In this document: in pieces, positions 45,778 to 54,600 of the stretch
Layout of the letters: each line of letters begins with the position of its first letter
How positions within the stretch are numbered: the stretch's first letter is position 1
Assembly: GCA_020638695.1 (NCBI GenBank)
Contig: JACKIB010000001.1
Location: 310,001-374,000, forward strand
Source: Planctomycetota bacterium
Lineage (GTDB): Bacteria > Planctomycetota > UBA1135 > UBA2386
Reading direction: 5' to 3'
DNA: 64,000 bases
Made by a program: the position numbers and the translations under genes
The notes under the pieces: generated by a model
Told to the model about the DNA's origin: nothing
What the model saw: the letters and a program-made list of their open reading frames with translations, nothing else
Databases searched by the model: none

Positions 45778-47592
45778 TTACGCCGGGGGTTCGGCGCCAC
45801 GGTTGCGGAGAGCCTGCAGATACTGCCGCGTCAGCTCTTCGACCCTGGCTTGATCACCTTGGTCGCGAGCTTCCTGCAGCAGGTAGCGGATCTGCCTGGC
45901 CGAGTTTCGGGAGTGGTGCGCGGAACGGGACTGGAGCAGGAGGGTTAGGGAATCGGAGGGAGACTTGATGTGCTCGGCGCGGGCGTCGCATTCCGCGATC
46001 AGCCGAGCGAGTTCAGGACGGTCGGGGCACCTGGAGAAAAGATACCAGACGATCTTCTCGCGGGACCCGTATCCCTTTGCCTGACCTGCCTTCAGCCACT
46101 CGAGCACCTCGCGGACCGTCGGGAGTGTAGCCTCGACGCCACCGATCTCACCGAGCAATTCGGGCGCCGCGATCAGGCACGCCAACAGATCGAGATCCGC
46201 CGCCACCAGCCGGGCATCGACGGCATCCTCGGGTGGCGGGGCAGGGGTCGGTGCCGCGTCGGGTTCGGGGTCACGGGCGCGGCTGCGTTGTCGCGCGCGC
46301 GCGTCTGATACGCTTCGCAGGAATACATCCTCGGCGATCCCCAAGTGCTGGGCCATGCGCCGGCTGAGCGCGTCCCGCCGGATCGGGTCCGCGACGGCGA
46401 GCAGGATCGTTCGGCAATCCTGCGCCAGCCGCTGCACATGGACGTCGAGGGTCAGGTCGACCCGTTGCCGCTGCAGGCGGAACCACACCACCAGCGCGTC
46501 CTCCGCGCCATCCAACAGACTCTGCAACCGCGCCCGCCCCGCCGCGGTCTCCTCGGCGCTCCGCCCACTCCGTGGCGCGATCAGATCAGCCGGGTCCAAC
46601 CCTTCGGGAAGCAGCACGATGCGCACCGGGAGCCGGGTATGGACCAGCTCGCGGAACGCGCGGTCCGCCGCTTCGCGCCCGGCCCGGTCGCCGTCGAACA
46701 GCAGCACCACGCCCTCGGTCGCCCACCGCTCGAGCAGGTGTGCGTGGTCAGGCGTCAGCGAGGTCCCGAGGGTAGCCACCGCGCCGGTGAACCCGGCGAG
46801 GTGCGCGGCGATCACGTCGGTGTAGCCCTCCATGACCACCAGCTGCCGGCTGCCGGCGCGCTTGCTCTCGCGCAATCCGAACAGCAGCCGCCGCTTGTTG
46901 AAGAACGGCGACTCGGGCGAGTTCAGGTACTTCGCTCGTTCGGTCGGCACCAGCACGCGCCCGCCGAACCCCACCACCCGGCCGCGGTCGTCGTGGATCG
47001 GGAACATCAGCCGACCGGCGAACCGCTCGTAACCATCGGCGCCGAGTAGCCCGGCCTGCTCGAGCACTTCGCGGGGCAGCTTCTCCCGCGCGACGAACGC
47101 GCCCAGTGCGCGACCTTCCGGGTGGAAACCGAGGCCGAACGAGTCGGTCGCGCCGTCGAGCCCGCGCTCGGCGAGGTAGGCCCGCGCGGCGTCGCCCTGC
47201 GCGGTTTGCAGCATCTGGGCGAACCAGTCGCGCACCCGCGCGAGCACCGCACCGACGTCCTGCCGTGGCCCCCCGGCCGAACCCCCACGGCGCGCAAACA
47301 CGCCCTCGAGCCCCACCCCGTGGCGTTCGGCGAGCAGCTCGAGCACCGCGCGGAACGTCAACCCGTCGCGCAGCATCAGGAACGCAAACACGTCACCCGC
47401 CTTGCCGCACCCGTAGCACTTGAAGAACTGCCGGTCGCTGCGGACCGTGAACGATGGGGTTTTCTCGCGGTGGAACGGGCAGAGGCCCACGTGGTAGCTG
47501 CCGCGCGAGCGCAGCTGGACGGACTCCTCGACGACCCGGAGCAGGTCGGCGCGCTCCTTGACCGCCATCACCGCCTCTTCGAATCGGTCCAT
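45778..47592 (-). CDS. dnaG: DNA primase
   Basis: 604 residues. The N-terminal CHC2 zinc finger is CPFHREKTPSF...KCYGCGKAGD (about 38-63). The RNA polymerase core/TOPRIM domain has GRLMFPIHDDRGRVVGFGGR, VVMEGYTDVIAAH and LFDGDRAGREAADRAF. The C-terminal third is helical and divergent, as usual for the DnaB-binding domain. It makes RNA primers at the fork. It starts 3 bp after the ksgA stop. Confidence 0.97.
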   Translation of the reverse strand: MDRFEEAVMAVKERADLLRVVEESVQLRSRGSYHVGLCPFHREKTPSFTVRSDRQFFKCYGCGKAGDVFAFLMLRDGLTFRAVLELLAERHGVGLEGVFARRGGSAGGPRQDVGAVLARVRDWFAQMLQTAQGDAARAYLAERGLDGATDSFGLGFHPEGRALGAFVAREKLPREVLEQAGLLGADGYERFAGRLMFPIHDDRGRVVGFGGRVLVPTERAKYLNSPESPFFNKRRLLFGLRESKRAGSRQLVVMEGYTDVIAAHLAGFTGAVATLGTSLTPDHAHLLERWATEGVVLLFDGDRAGREAADRAFRELVHTRLPVRIVLLPEGLDPADLIAPRSGRSAEETAAGRARLQSLLDGAEDALVVWFRLQRQRVDLTLDVHVQRLAQDCRTILLAVADPIRRDALSRRMAQHLGIAEDVFLRSVSDARARQRSRARDPEPDAAPTPAPPPEDAVDARLVAADLDLLACLIAAPELLGEIGGVEATLPTVREVLEWLKAGQAKGYGSREKIVWYLFSRCPDRPELARLIAECDARAEHIKSPSDSLTLLLQSRSAHHSRNSARQIRYLLQEARDQGDQARVEELTRQYLQALRNRGAEPPA

Positions 47593-47595
47593 CGC

Positions 47596-48537
47596 TCACG
47601 AACTCCTGGGGTCGCGCCCCGGATCCGGTGTGGCACCGGCAACGCGGTCGAACAGTTCGAGCAGAACGTGCGGCGCGAGTTCCTCGGCGCGGGCGTCGAG
47701 CAGCGTACGCGTTTCTTCGGTGCGCGGCATGGCGGCGAGCACGCGCGCGTTGCCGAGCTTCTTCCGCCGGCTGGCGAACAGCTGCCGCAAGAACACCGCC
47801 ACCTCTCGCCGTGCCGCGGCGGGACGTCGGGCGAACGCGCCGGTCGGGGGCCCCAAATGGACGATCGCCGACTCGACCTGCGGCCGCGGCCGGAACACCT
47901 GAGCACTGACCCGCCGCAACAACCGCGGCGTGTGGGCCAACTGGAGCAACGCCGACAGCGCGCCGAACGCCTTGGTTCCAGGAGCGGCGCAGATCCGCTG
48001 CGCCACTTCGAGCTGGACCAGGAGAGCCATCTCCGTCGGCGGCACATGCATCAGCACCAGTTCGGCGAGCAGCGGTCCACTGATCGCGTACGGCAGGTTG
48101 GCGGCGACCAGGAACCGCCCTTGGGTGACCTGCTGCAGCGCGGTGAGTCGCGCGGCGACGTCCGGGTGGATGCGCGATCGTTGCAGGACATCGCTGTGGA
48201 GCAACTCGACCGTGGCACCACGCGGGCCGAGCCGCCGCAACTCGGCGTCGAGCACGGCGTACAGTCGCGGATCGATCTCGACCGCGAGCACGCGACTACG
48301 CCCGGCGAGTTCGCGAGTCAGGAACCCGAGGCCGGCCCCGACTTCGAGCACCAGATCCGCCGCGGTCGGCGCGACGGCGTCGGCGATCACCCGGTGCAGC
48401 GTCGCGTCGAGTAGGAAGTTCTGCCCCAAGCGACGACTCGGCCGGAAGCCCACCGCGTCCAGCCGCTCCTTGAAGGCACGGAACGAGTCGCGCGCCTCGG
48501 CCGCGTCGTCGGGCCCCGGTTCTCGCGGCAGGCTCAT
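47596..48537 (-). CDS. ksgA: 16S rRNA dimethyladenosine transferase
   Basis: 313 residues from the ATG at 48537, whose first bases overlap the stop of the FGE-like gene (ATGA). Motifs are RRLGQNFLLDATLHRVIADA, SAM-binding LEVGAGLGFLTRELAGRSRV, AVEIDPRL, catalytic NLPYAISGPLL, and QVESAIVHLGP with FASRRKKLGN. It dimethylates the two adjacent adenines of 16S helix 45 during small-subunit assembly. Confidence 0.96.
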   Translation of the reverse strand: MSLPREPGPDDAAEARDSFRAFKERLDAVGFRPSRRLGQNFLLDATLHRVIADAVAPTAADLVLEVGAGLGFLTRELAGRSRVLAVEIDPRLYAVLDAELRRLGPRGATVELLHSDVLQRSRIHPDVAARLTALQQVTQGRFLVAANLPYAISGPLLAELVLMHVPPTEMALLVQLEVAQRICAAPGTKAFGALSALLQLAHTPRLLRRVSAQVFRPRPQVESAIVHLGPPTGAFARRPAAARREVAVFLRQLFASRRKKLGNARVLAAMPRTEETRTLLDARAEELAPHVLLELFDRVAGATPDPGRDPRSS

Positions 48538-49577
48538 TCGGCCAGCTCGCGGTTCAACACGTTCCACAGCGGGCCGCGCGCCGCGGTCGCGGCGACCCGG
48601 CGCCACGCCCGCTTCAGCAGCGGCCGGTGCACGGCGTGGCGAACGAAGCGAAGCACCGCGTGATCCGCGGCACGGCTGGGCTCGTCGACCAACTCCGCCA
48701 TGCTGCGCAACAGACCCTCCGCATCGGCTGCGAGTCGCACACCCAGGGTCGGGGCGTGGCTGCGCGGCAGCCAGTACTCATCGGTCGGGAACGCGTGACC
48801 CAATCGGTTGGGGTTGATCCGCGACAGGAAGCTGCCCCCCAGCGCCACCCGCGCCAACTCATGGTCGTCGGCCTGTACCAGCCAATCGGTCGGGGCGGGC
48901 AGCCATCCGGGCAGCCAACAGCTCAGCCCCGGGGTTCGTTCGAACGCGGCAAGCCCCGGCATCTCGGCCGACTCGCCCGCCGCCTGTTCGCGCAGCATGG
49001 GGTGGTGCACCGCCTCGGTCCACTCCGCGACGTTGCCGATCAAGTCGTACGGCCCGCCCGGACTCCGTCCCGACTCGAAAGTGCCGACCGGCAGGCGGCG
49101 GCCCAACCCGAGGTTGCCCGCGTTGCACCACACCGAGCTGAACTGGTCGCCCCACGGGTAGCGGTAGGCACCGCCCTGGGTGCAGGCGTAGACCCACTCG
49201 TCTTCGCGCGGCAACCGACAGAAGCGCCACGCGGCGTACGCGCGGGCCGCCAGCAGGTCGATGCGAGTCACCGGGAGCCGCGGATCGGTGTCCGCCAGGT
49301 GCGAGGCGATGCTCGCACCCGGGTGCGCGCGCAGGTAGGCCAGGTAGTCGCCCACCGTCGTCTCGAAGCGGTCGAGGAAGAACGGGCCGCCCTTCGCCGG
49401 TGGCCGGTCGATCAGCACCAGGTCGCGGAGGATCCCGAACCGATCGCTGCGGCTCGACTCCGCAGTCGGTTCGGGCGTTGCCCGGTCCGCTCCGCATCCC
49501 GCCATCACCACCAAAACGGTCGGGATGATCCACCCGCGACAGCGCGCCCGAGCCGGCTCTCGCCGCGGCGTGGACAT
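48534..49577 (-). CDS. Lipoprotein with formylglycine-generating-enzyme-like (SUMF1) domain
   Basis: 347 residues from the ATG at 49577. The N-terminus ends WIIPTVLVVMAGC, a lipobox with Cys about 30. The FGE-sulfatase/C-type-lectin-like fold is shown by FFLDRFETTVGDYLAYLRAH, LPREDEWVYACTQGGAYRYP, WGDQF, GPYDLIGNVAEWTEA, RVALGGSFLS and LGVRLAADAEG. The paired copper-binding cysteines and the GFR ending of true FGE are not seen, so it may be a non-catalytic binding relative. It has C-terminal helices. Repeat element B2 ends 5 bp before this start; the upstream open frame is repeat sequence. It is coupled to ksgA. Confidence 0.82.
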   Translation of the reverse strand: MSTPRREPARARCRGWIIPTVLVVMAGCGADRATPEPTAESSRSDRFGILRDLVLIDRPPAKGGPFFLDRFETTVGDYLAYLRAHPGASIASHLADTDPRLPVTRIDLLAARAYAAWRFCRLPREDEWVYACTQGGAYRYPWGDQFSSVWCNAGNLGLGRRLPVGTFESGRSPGGPYDLIGNVAEWTEAVHHPMLREQAAGESAEMPGLAAFERTPGLSCWLPGWLPAPTDWLVQADDHELARVALGGSFLSRINPNRLGHAFPTDEYWLPRSHAPTLGVRLAADAEGLLRSMAELVDEPSRAADHAVLRFVRHAVHRPLLKRAWRRVAATAARGPLWNVLNRELAE

Positions 49578-49581
49578 CGGG

Positions 49582-49752
49582 GCTAGTGCCCCGCGTCCGG
49601 AGTTCGCAGCACATGTGCCCGGCCATTCGTTCCGCTCGCTGCGTTGCTGCTCCTCAGCTTGTCCACCAACAAGCCGTGTCGTCGCAGCGCCTTGCGCGCG
49701 AATCGACTGACGCAACCACATTTGCTGCGAACTTCAGACGAGGGGCACTAGC
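49582..49752. repeat. Dispersed inverted-repeat (MITE-like) element, type B copy 2
   Basis: 171 bp with 35-bp terminal inverted repeats matching at 31 positions, beginning GCTAGTGCCCC at both ends. The interior holds GCGCGCAAGGCGCTGCGACG on the minus strand, shared in part with the type A core. It fits exactly between the TGA of the OmpA-like gene and 5 bp before the FGE-like start. No protein is encoded. Confidence 0.82.
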
Positions 49753-50415
49753 TCAGCGCAGCAAAACGATCTCGACCCGACGATTCTCGGCCTTGTTCGC
49801 CTTGGTCTGCACCGGGGCGTGCTCGCCATAGCCAGCAGCCGACATCTTCGCCGCGGGCACGCCACTGTGCTGGAGGAACTCCACCACCGCGAGGGCTCGC
49901 TCCGCCGACAGCCGCATGTTGGTCTTCCACGTGCTGTGCTTGATCGGGTCGTCGTCGGTGTGGCCCGCCACCCGCACCTGTCCGGTGTGGTCACGGATCG
50001 TGTCGACCAGACGCTTCAGAGTGTCCTGGCCGGACTGCGAGAGCTTGGTCGAGCCGGAACTGAACAGCACCCGCCCCTCGACCCGCAGCATCAGACCCTC
50101 GGTGGTCGACAGCGTCTTGACGCCGGGCGGCAGCGAGCCGCCGCCCCCGCGCTTCAGCCCGGTGAGGATCGCCTCGACCTCCTTCTTCTGCCGCTCGAGC
50201 TCGGCCGCATCCTTGATCCGCGGACGAATCCGCTCGAGCTCCTGGGCCAGGCGCGCGTTCTCCTGCTGCGCCTGGGCGACGAATCGCTTCATGTCGTCGC
50301 GCTCCTCCTGCAGGGCGCGGTTGGCAGAGAGCACCTGACGGTGGCGCTCCGGGCTCACGCAGGCGACCAAGCTGACCAGCATCGCCATGCCGGTGAAGCG
50401 CACGAAGTGTGACAT
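49753..50415 (-). CDS. OmpA/Pal-family peptidoglycan-binding lipoprotein
   Basis: 220 residues from the ATG at 50415, preceded by AGGAGGGG. The signal FVRFTGMAMLVSLVAC gives a lipobox. A helical coiled segment (LQEERDDMKRFVAQAQQENA and on, about 30-75) leads to the OmpA C-terminal domain: VLFSSGSTKLSQSGQDTLKR, VRVAGHTDDDPI, NMRLSAERALAVVEFLQHSG and AAGYGEHAPV, ending NRRVEIVLLR. The Asp and Arg that bind diaminopimelate are kept. It tethers the envelope to peptidoglycan. Its stop abuts repeat element B2. Confidence 0.92.
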   Translation of the reverse strand: MSHFVRFTGMAMLVSLVACVSPERHRQVLSANRALQEERDDMKRFVAQAQQENARLAQELERIRPRIKDAAELERQKKEVEAILTGLKRGGGGSLPPGVKTLSTTEGLMLRVEGRVLFSSGSTKLSQSGQDTLKRLVDTIRDHTGQVRVAGHTDDDPIKHSTWKTNMRLSAERALAVVEFLQHSGVPAAKMSAAGYGEHAPVQTKANKAENRRVEIVLLR

Positions 50416-50655
50416 CGATTCCCCTCCTGAGGGTAGGTGTAGCGTCGTCGAGGTTGTGGATCCGTGCCCGGATCGCCCCACTGACCGCGCGATCCACGGA
50501 TCGGCACGAGCAGGAACGGGCGACCCCGCAGGGCGATCTCCGCCCCGCTCGGGTCCCGGGTCTGGCGCTCCACACTAGGAGCGCAGGTCACGCGACGCAA
50601 ATGTCCGTGGCGCTTTCGCAGGCGTCCATCCCAGCGTCGGACGCCGCGTGCGACG

Positions 50656-51159
50656 CTACTTCTTGTCGCCCGCCCAGGGCTTGGTGAAGATGCTGTCGCC
50701 AGGGCGCGCTTCCGTGCTGATGTCCCACGCGATCAGGGCACCCCACAGAGCGATCACGAAGCCCAGGATCGCCACGGCGACCACCCAGCCGGGTTCCTGC
50801 GCCTTCTCGACCTCGATGGCCTCGCGACGCGACTTGGTGGCGACCCGCGGCGCGGCGCGAGCCGGCGCGATGTCCTCCTCCTCGTCGTCGTCCTCGACCA
50901 GCAGAGTCTCGTCGTCCGACAACTCCTCGGTCACCATCCCGGTGTCATCCTCCAGCGCATCGGCGAATACCAGCTCGTCTTCGCCGGAGGAGCGGGAGCG
51001 CAGCGCCGCGATGTCTTCGCTGCGGAACTGCATGCTGTCACCGACGCGGAACGCGCGGATGTCACCCTGCGACACCATCTTCTTCAGCTGCTCGCTGTGC
51101 AGCTTGAGGTCGCGAAGGGCCTTCTCGAAGGAGACGAAGTCTTCTTTGGAATCGCTCAC
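50656..51159 (-). CDS. Excisionase/MerR-like helix-turn-helix protein with membrane anchor
   Basis: 167 residues. The N-terminus VSFEKALRDLKLHSEQLKKM, then VSQGDIRAFRVGDSMQFRSE and DIAAL, is the helix-turn-helix plus wing typical of MerR/excisionase-type folds. An acidic linker (SDDETLLVEDDDEEEDIAPA) follows, then one membrane span near the C-terminus (GWVVAVAILGFVIALWGALI). The pattern is common in planctomycetes; the role (DNA tethering or regulation) is unproven. 240 bp separate it from the OmpA-like gene. Confidence 0.75.
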   Translation of the reverse strand: MSDSKEDFVSFEKALRDLKLHSEQLKKMVSQGDIRAFRVGDSMQFRSEDIAALRSRSSGEDELVFADALEDDTGMVTEELSDDETLLVEDDDEEEDIAPARAAPRVATKSRREAIEVEKAQEPGWVVAVAILGFVIALWGALIAWDISTEARPGDSIFTKPWAGDKK

Positions 51160-51316
51160 GTGCTGGATCTCCGAATGTCGCCGGGGTCGATGTCCGGTGT
51201 TCTAGGGAACGGGGGGTGCGGGACCTCCCGCAGAGGGGACTACAGGGAGATTACCCCAGGCCCCCGAGTTTGGCCAAGCGCCGGGAGAATCTTCGCCGGC
51301 GATGGCGGGTGCCGGG

Positions 51317-51886
51317 TCACCGGCCGGTCGAACGCTTGGTCTCGTACTTTCCGGTGCCAAGGGTCGGGCGCAGCCCACCCGGAACCGTCAAGTCGGAGGA
51401 CTTCGGCCGCGACTCGCCGCGCAGCATGCGCTCGAGGTCCGCCCGCTTGAACTCGGACTCGTCGTTGTAGTCGAGCAACTCCAGGTCGCGGTCGATCCGC
51501 CGGGCCCCCACCAGGACCAGCCGCCGCATGCTCTGGCTGCCCCCCCGCGCCTCGTAGACCAAGAGCTGCTTGCGGGTGGTGTCGAACAGGTAGAGCACCG
51601 AGGTGCCGATCCCGTAGCTCCCGGTCACCGCCATGAAGCCGTTGGCGCTCGCCGAGCCGCCACCCCCATCGCCGCCGAACACCAGCGGTTCCGGTGCCTT
51701 GGTCGGCTCGGTGCGCGGCTTCGGCGGCACGACCGGGCCGCGGCCCTGTGCCTGCAGTTCCGGGGCGCGGAGGCTGTCGAGCCAGCTCGGGTCGCCGCCG
51801 TCGGGTCGGGCTTGGGCGCGGCCGAGGAGGAAGGCGCCGCCGGTGAGGAACACCGCAGCGAGCGCGCCGAGGATCGCGTCTCTCAT
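51317..51886 (-). CDS. Membrane-anchored hypothetical protein
   Basis: 189 residues. The N-terminal anchor MRDAILGALAAVFLTGGAFL is followed by a Pro/Gly-rich linker and a small beta domain (GFMAVTGSYGIGTSVLYLFD, TTRKQLLVYEARGG, RRLVLVGARRIDRDLELLDY). It resembles short conserved proteins of planctomycetes with no assigned function. It is the first gene of the minus-strand block and divergent from tatD across 70 bp. Confidence 0.68.
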   Translation of the reverse strand: MRDAILGALAAVFLTGGAFLLGRAQARPDGGDPSWLDSLRAPELQAQGRGPVVPPKPRTEPTKAPEPLVFGGDGGGGSASANGFMAVTGSYGIGTSVLYLFDTTRKQLLVYEARGGSQSMRRLVLVGARRIDRDLELLDYNDESEFKRADLERMLRGESRPKSSDLTVPGGLRPTLGTGKYETKRSTGR

Positions 51887-51956
51887 TGTCGTTGTGCGTG
51901 GGTCGGGGTCGGCGAGGGACTATACCTGCCCGCCCCTCCCCACACCCGACCCCCCG

Positions 51957-52727
51957 ATGATCTTCGACACCCACTGCCACCTCGGGCTGCGGGACGACGC
52001 TGCCGCCGAGGTCGCCCGGGCCGCTGCGGCGGGCGTCACCCGGCTGATGTCCGTCGGTATCGACCTGGCGAGCAGCCGCCAGGCGGCCGGCCACGCACGC
52101 GCGTTCTCGAGCGACGCGACCCGAGTGCGGTTCGCCGCCGGCCTGCACCCCAACTCCGCCGGGTCGCTGGCGGAGGACTGGCCGGGGCTCACCACCCTCT
52201 GCCGCGCTCCGGACTGTGCCGCAGTCGGCGAAACCGGACTCGACTACCACTGGGATCGCGCGACGCCAGAGCAGCAGAAGTTCGCGCTGGACGCGCACCT
52301 CCAGCTCGCGGACGAACTCGGCAAGCCGGTGGTGATCCACTGCCGTGACGCGTTCGCCGACATCTTCGAACACCTGGCACTGTTCCCGCGAGTCCGCGGC
52401 GTACTGCACTGCTTCTCCGGCGGGATCGCCGAGGCGCGGCGAGCCCTCGACCTCGGCTATTCGTTGTCGTTTGCCGGTCCACTGACGTACCCGCGCAACA
52501 CCGCGCTGCGCGAAGCGGCGGCGTTCGCGCCGGCCGACCGCGTGGTCGTCGAGACCGACGCACCGTTCTTGCCACCGCAGAGCCGGCGCGGCAAGACCAA
52601 CGAGCCGGCGTGCGTGGTCGAGGTCTTGGCCACCTTGGCCGAGCTGCGCGGCATCGAGTTCGCGGCAGCTGCCGCACTGACCACCGGCAACGCCGAGCGC
52701 CTGTTCGAAGGCCGAGTCGAGGCGTAG
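51957..52727 (+). CDS. tatD: TatD-family metal-dependent deoxyribonuclease
   Basis: 256 residues from the ATG at 51957. Motifs are FDTHCHLG, AAGLHPN, VGETGLDYHWDRATPEQQKF, VIHCRDAF, GVLHCFSGG and VETDAPFLPP, covering all metal-binding and catalytic positions. It is a cytoplasmic 3'-5' DNase or D-aminoacyl-related quality-control hydrolase. The upstream open frame is antisense to the divergent gene. It ends 1 bp before the convergent glycosyl-transfer operon's last stop. Confidence 0.93.
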   Translation: MIFDTHCHLGLRDDAAAEVARAAAAGVTRLMSVGIDLASSRQAAGHARAFSSDATRVRFAAGLHPNSAGSLAEDWPGLTTLCRAPDCAAVGETGLDYHWDRATPEQQKFALDAHLQLADELGKPVVIHCRDAFADIFEHLALFPRVRGVLHCFSGGIAEARRALDLGYSLSFAGPLTYPRNTALREAAAFAPADRVVVETDAPFLPPQSRRGKTNEPACVVEVLATLAELRGIEFAAAAALTTGNAERLFEGRVEA

Positions 52728-52728
52728 C

Positions 52729-54600
52729 TCAGCGGGGCGGCGCCGCGCGCTCGATCGCCGCGAGAGCGGCGAGCACGCCACCGTGGAACGGGTCGCGGGC
52801 ACGAGCCCGCAGCAGCACGTTGCGCGCCTCCGCGACGCGACCGAGCCGCCGCAACACCTCGCTGCGCTGCACTTGCAGATCGGCGTGCCCCAGCCCGCGC
52901 CGCACACCTTCCTCCAGCAGCTCCAACGCCGCCGCGAAGTCGCCCTGCAGCATCCGCGCAGTCGCCGCAGTGCGGAACACCAGGGCCTTCGGGGTCGCGA
53001 TCTCCAGACACGACAACGCCTGCGCGACCGCGCGATCGAAGCCGCTGGCGTCACCGGTGCGCTGCGCCAACGCGGCGAGCGTGCGACTGCGCAACAGCCG
53101 GTAGAACGGGTTGCGCGGCCACGTCTGCACCAGGTAGGCCGCGTGCCGGTCGGCGAGCGCCGGGTCGCCTTCCGCGCCGCACTGCAGCTCCACCTCCGCC
53201 AGGTTCAACCGGGAGTCGCGCCGCTCCGGGTGCAACGCGACCAGTTTGCACAACAGCGGCCTCGCTTCCGCGAACCGCCCCGACTCCATCGAGCACACCG
53301 CCAGTCCGGCCAGCGCGACTTGCGAGTCCGGATTGCGCGCCAGCTCGACGCGCCACAGCGTCTCTTGACTGGCGAACTCGACGCTGCGACGGGCAGCGGC
53401 GATGGTGAAGGTGGCCAGCAGCAGCGCGAGGATGGCGCGCGACGCCGGCTGCCGTCCACGCAACCGCGCGGCCAGGCGCGGCAAGGACGCCGCGGCGACC
53501 AGGGCCAGCCCGGCCAACGGACCGTACATGCGGTGCTCGAGGTACGGCAGGTTGAGCGGCTTCACCACCCACGGCAGCGCGCAGCCCCACGCCAGGCACG
53601 TGCCGAGAAAGCGCAACGGGCGGCGCCGCGGAGCGGCCAGCCCGACGACCGTGAGCACTCCGATCAACAGCGCGCCGCACAGGACCGCCGGCTCGGTGCA
53701 GTCGTGGCGGTAGTGGACCTGCGGATCCATCGTCAGGCCGATCGGCACCAGCACTTGGCCGAGGGCGCGCGGCAGCAGGACAGCCATGGTCGAGAGCTGC
53801 GTGCCGAGCCCGCGACCCGAACCGGTGTGCGCGTTCCCCCCCTGCCAATCCGCGACGTGGAAGGTCCCACCCCCCAATAGGTGGGTGCGCAGCGACGCAT
53901 AGCCGACCACCAGCGCCACCGCCGGCAGCACGCGCACCAGCGCGCATCGCCAAGCGCGCCGATCGCGCAGCGACGCGGGATCAGCGATCCAGCGCAGGAG
54001 TTCGAGCACCGCCAGCAGTACCGGCAGGATCATCGCCGGCTCCTTGCTGCCGAGCGCGACCGCGCCTGCGAGCAGCATCCCCATCGTCCCGGTGGCGCGG
54101 CCGGACATCGCCGCGAGGTGGCAGCGCATCGCCGCCAGCAGCCCGACCACCATCAACAGGTTGCTGCGTCCGGAGACGGTGTTGACCGCCTCCGACGCCA
54201 ACGGGTGCACCGCGAAGACCAGACAGGCAGCCAGTGCCGCACCGCGGCGCGCTCCGAGTCCACGCGCCAGCGACAGCAGCAGCAGCGCTGCGGTGGTGTG
54301 CAGAAGCAGATTGGTCAGCTTGAACGGCCACGGCTGCATGCCGCCGAACACCGCGTCGAACGCGTAGGTGGACAACAGCACCGGGCGGTACAGGCGGCAG
54401 TCGAGCGAGCTGAACAGCCCGACGTCGACGAAGAACCGCGGGATGTTCGCCAGACTGGTGAGGGCGCGATTGTCGCGCACCGAGTGCACGTCGTCGTAGA
54501 CGAACTCGCCGCCCAACCCGAGGCCGAACGCGCAGAACGTCGCCAGCACCACCGCGAGCACCGCCGCGTGCCGGCGCCACCATGCGCGATCGTCGCTCAC
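52729..54600 (-). CDS. Polytopic membrane protein, TMTC/PMT-like glycosyltransferase with TPR tail
   Basis: 623 residues from the GTG at 54600, overlapping the previous stop (GTGA). About ten membrane spans are preceded by the acidic motif EFVYDDVHSVRDNRALTSLA, typical of C-type glycosyltransferases that use polyprenyl-phosphate sugars (PMT/TMTC). Other features are YRPVLLSTYAFDAVFGGMQP, FAVHPLASEAVNTVSGRSNL and the TPR region (about 470-620), for example DSQVALAGLAVCSMESGRFA. It probably transfers a sugar to proteins outside the membrane. It is last in a three-gene operon with two glycosyltransferases. Confidence 0.82.
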   Translation of the reverse strand: MSDDRAWWRRHAAVLAVVLATFCAFGLGLGGEFVYDDVHSVRDNRALTSLANIPRFFVDVGLFSSLDCRLYRPVLLSTYAFDAVFGGMQPWPFKLTNLLLHTTAALLLLSLARGLGARRGAALAACLVFAVHPLASEAVNTVSGRSNLLMVVGLLAAMRCHLAAMSGRATGTMGMLLAGAVALGSKEPAMILPVLLAVLELLRWIADPASLRDRRAWRCALVRVLPAVALVVGYASLRTHLLGGGTFHVADWQGGNAHTGSGRGLGTQLSTMAVLLPRALGQVLVPIGLTMDPQVHYRHDCTEPAVLCGALLIGVLTVVGLAAPRRRPLRFLGTCLAWGCALPWVVKPLNLPYLEHRMYGPLAGLALVAAASLPRLAARLRGRQPASRAILALLLATFTIAAARRSVEFASQETLWRVELARNPDSQVALAGLAVCSMESGRFAEARPLLCKLVALHPERRDSRLNLAEVELQCGAEGDPALADRHAAYLVQTWPRNPFYRLLRSRTLAALAQRTGDASGFDRAVAQALSCLEIATPKALVFRTAATARMLQGDFAAALELLEEGVRRGLGHADLQVQRSEVLRRLGRVAEARNVLLRARARDPFHGGVLAALAAIERAAPPR

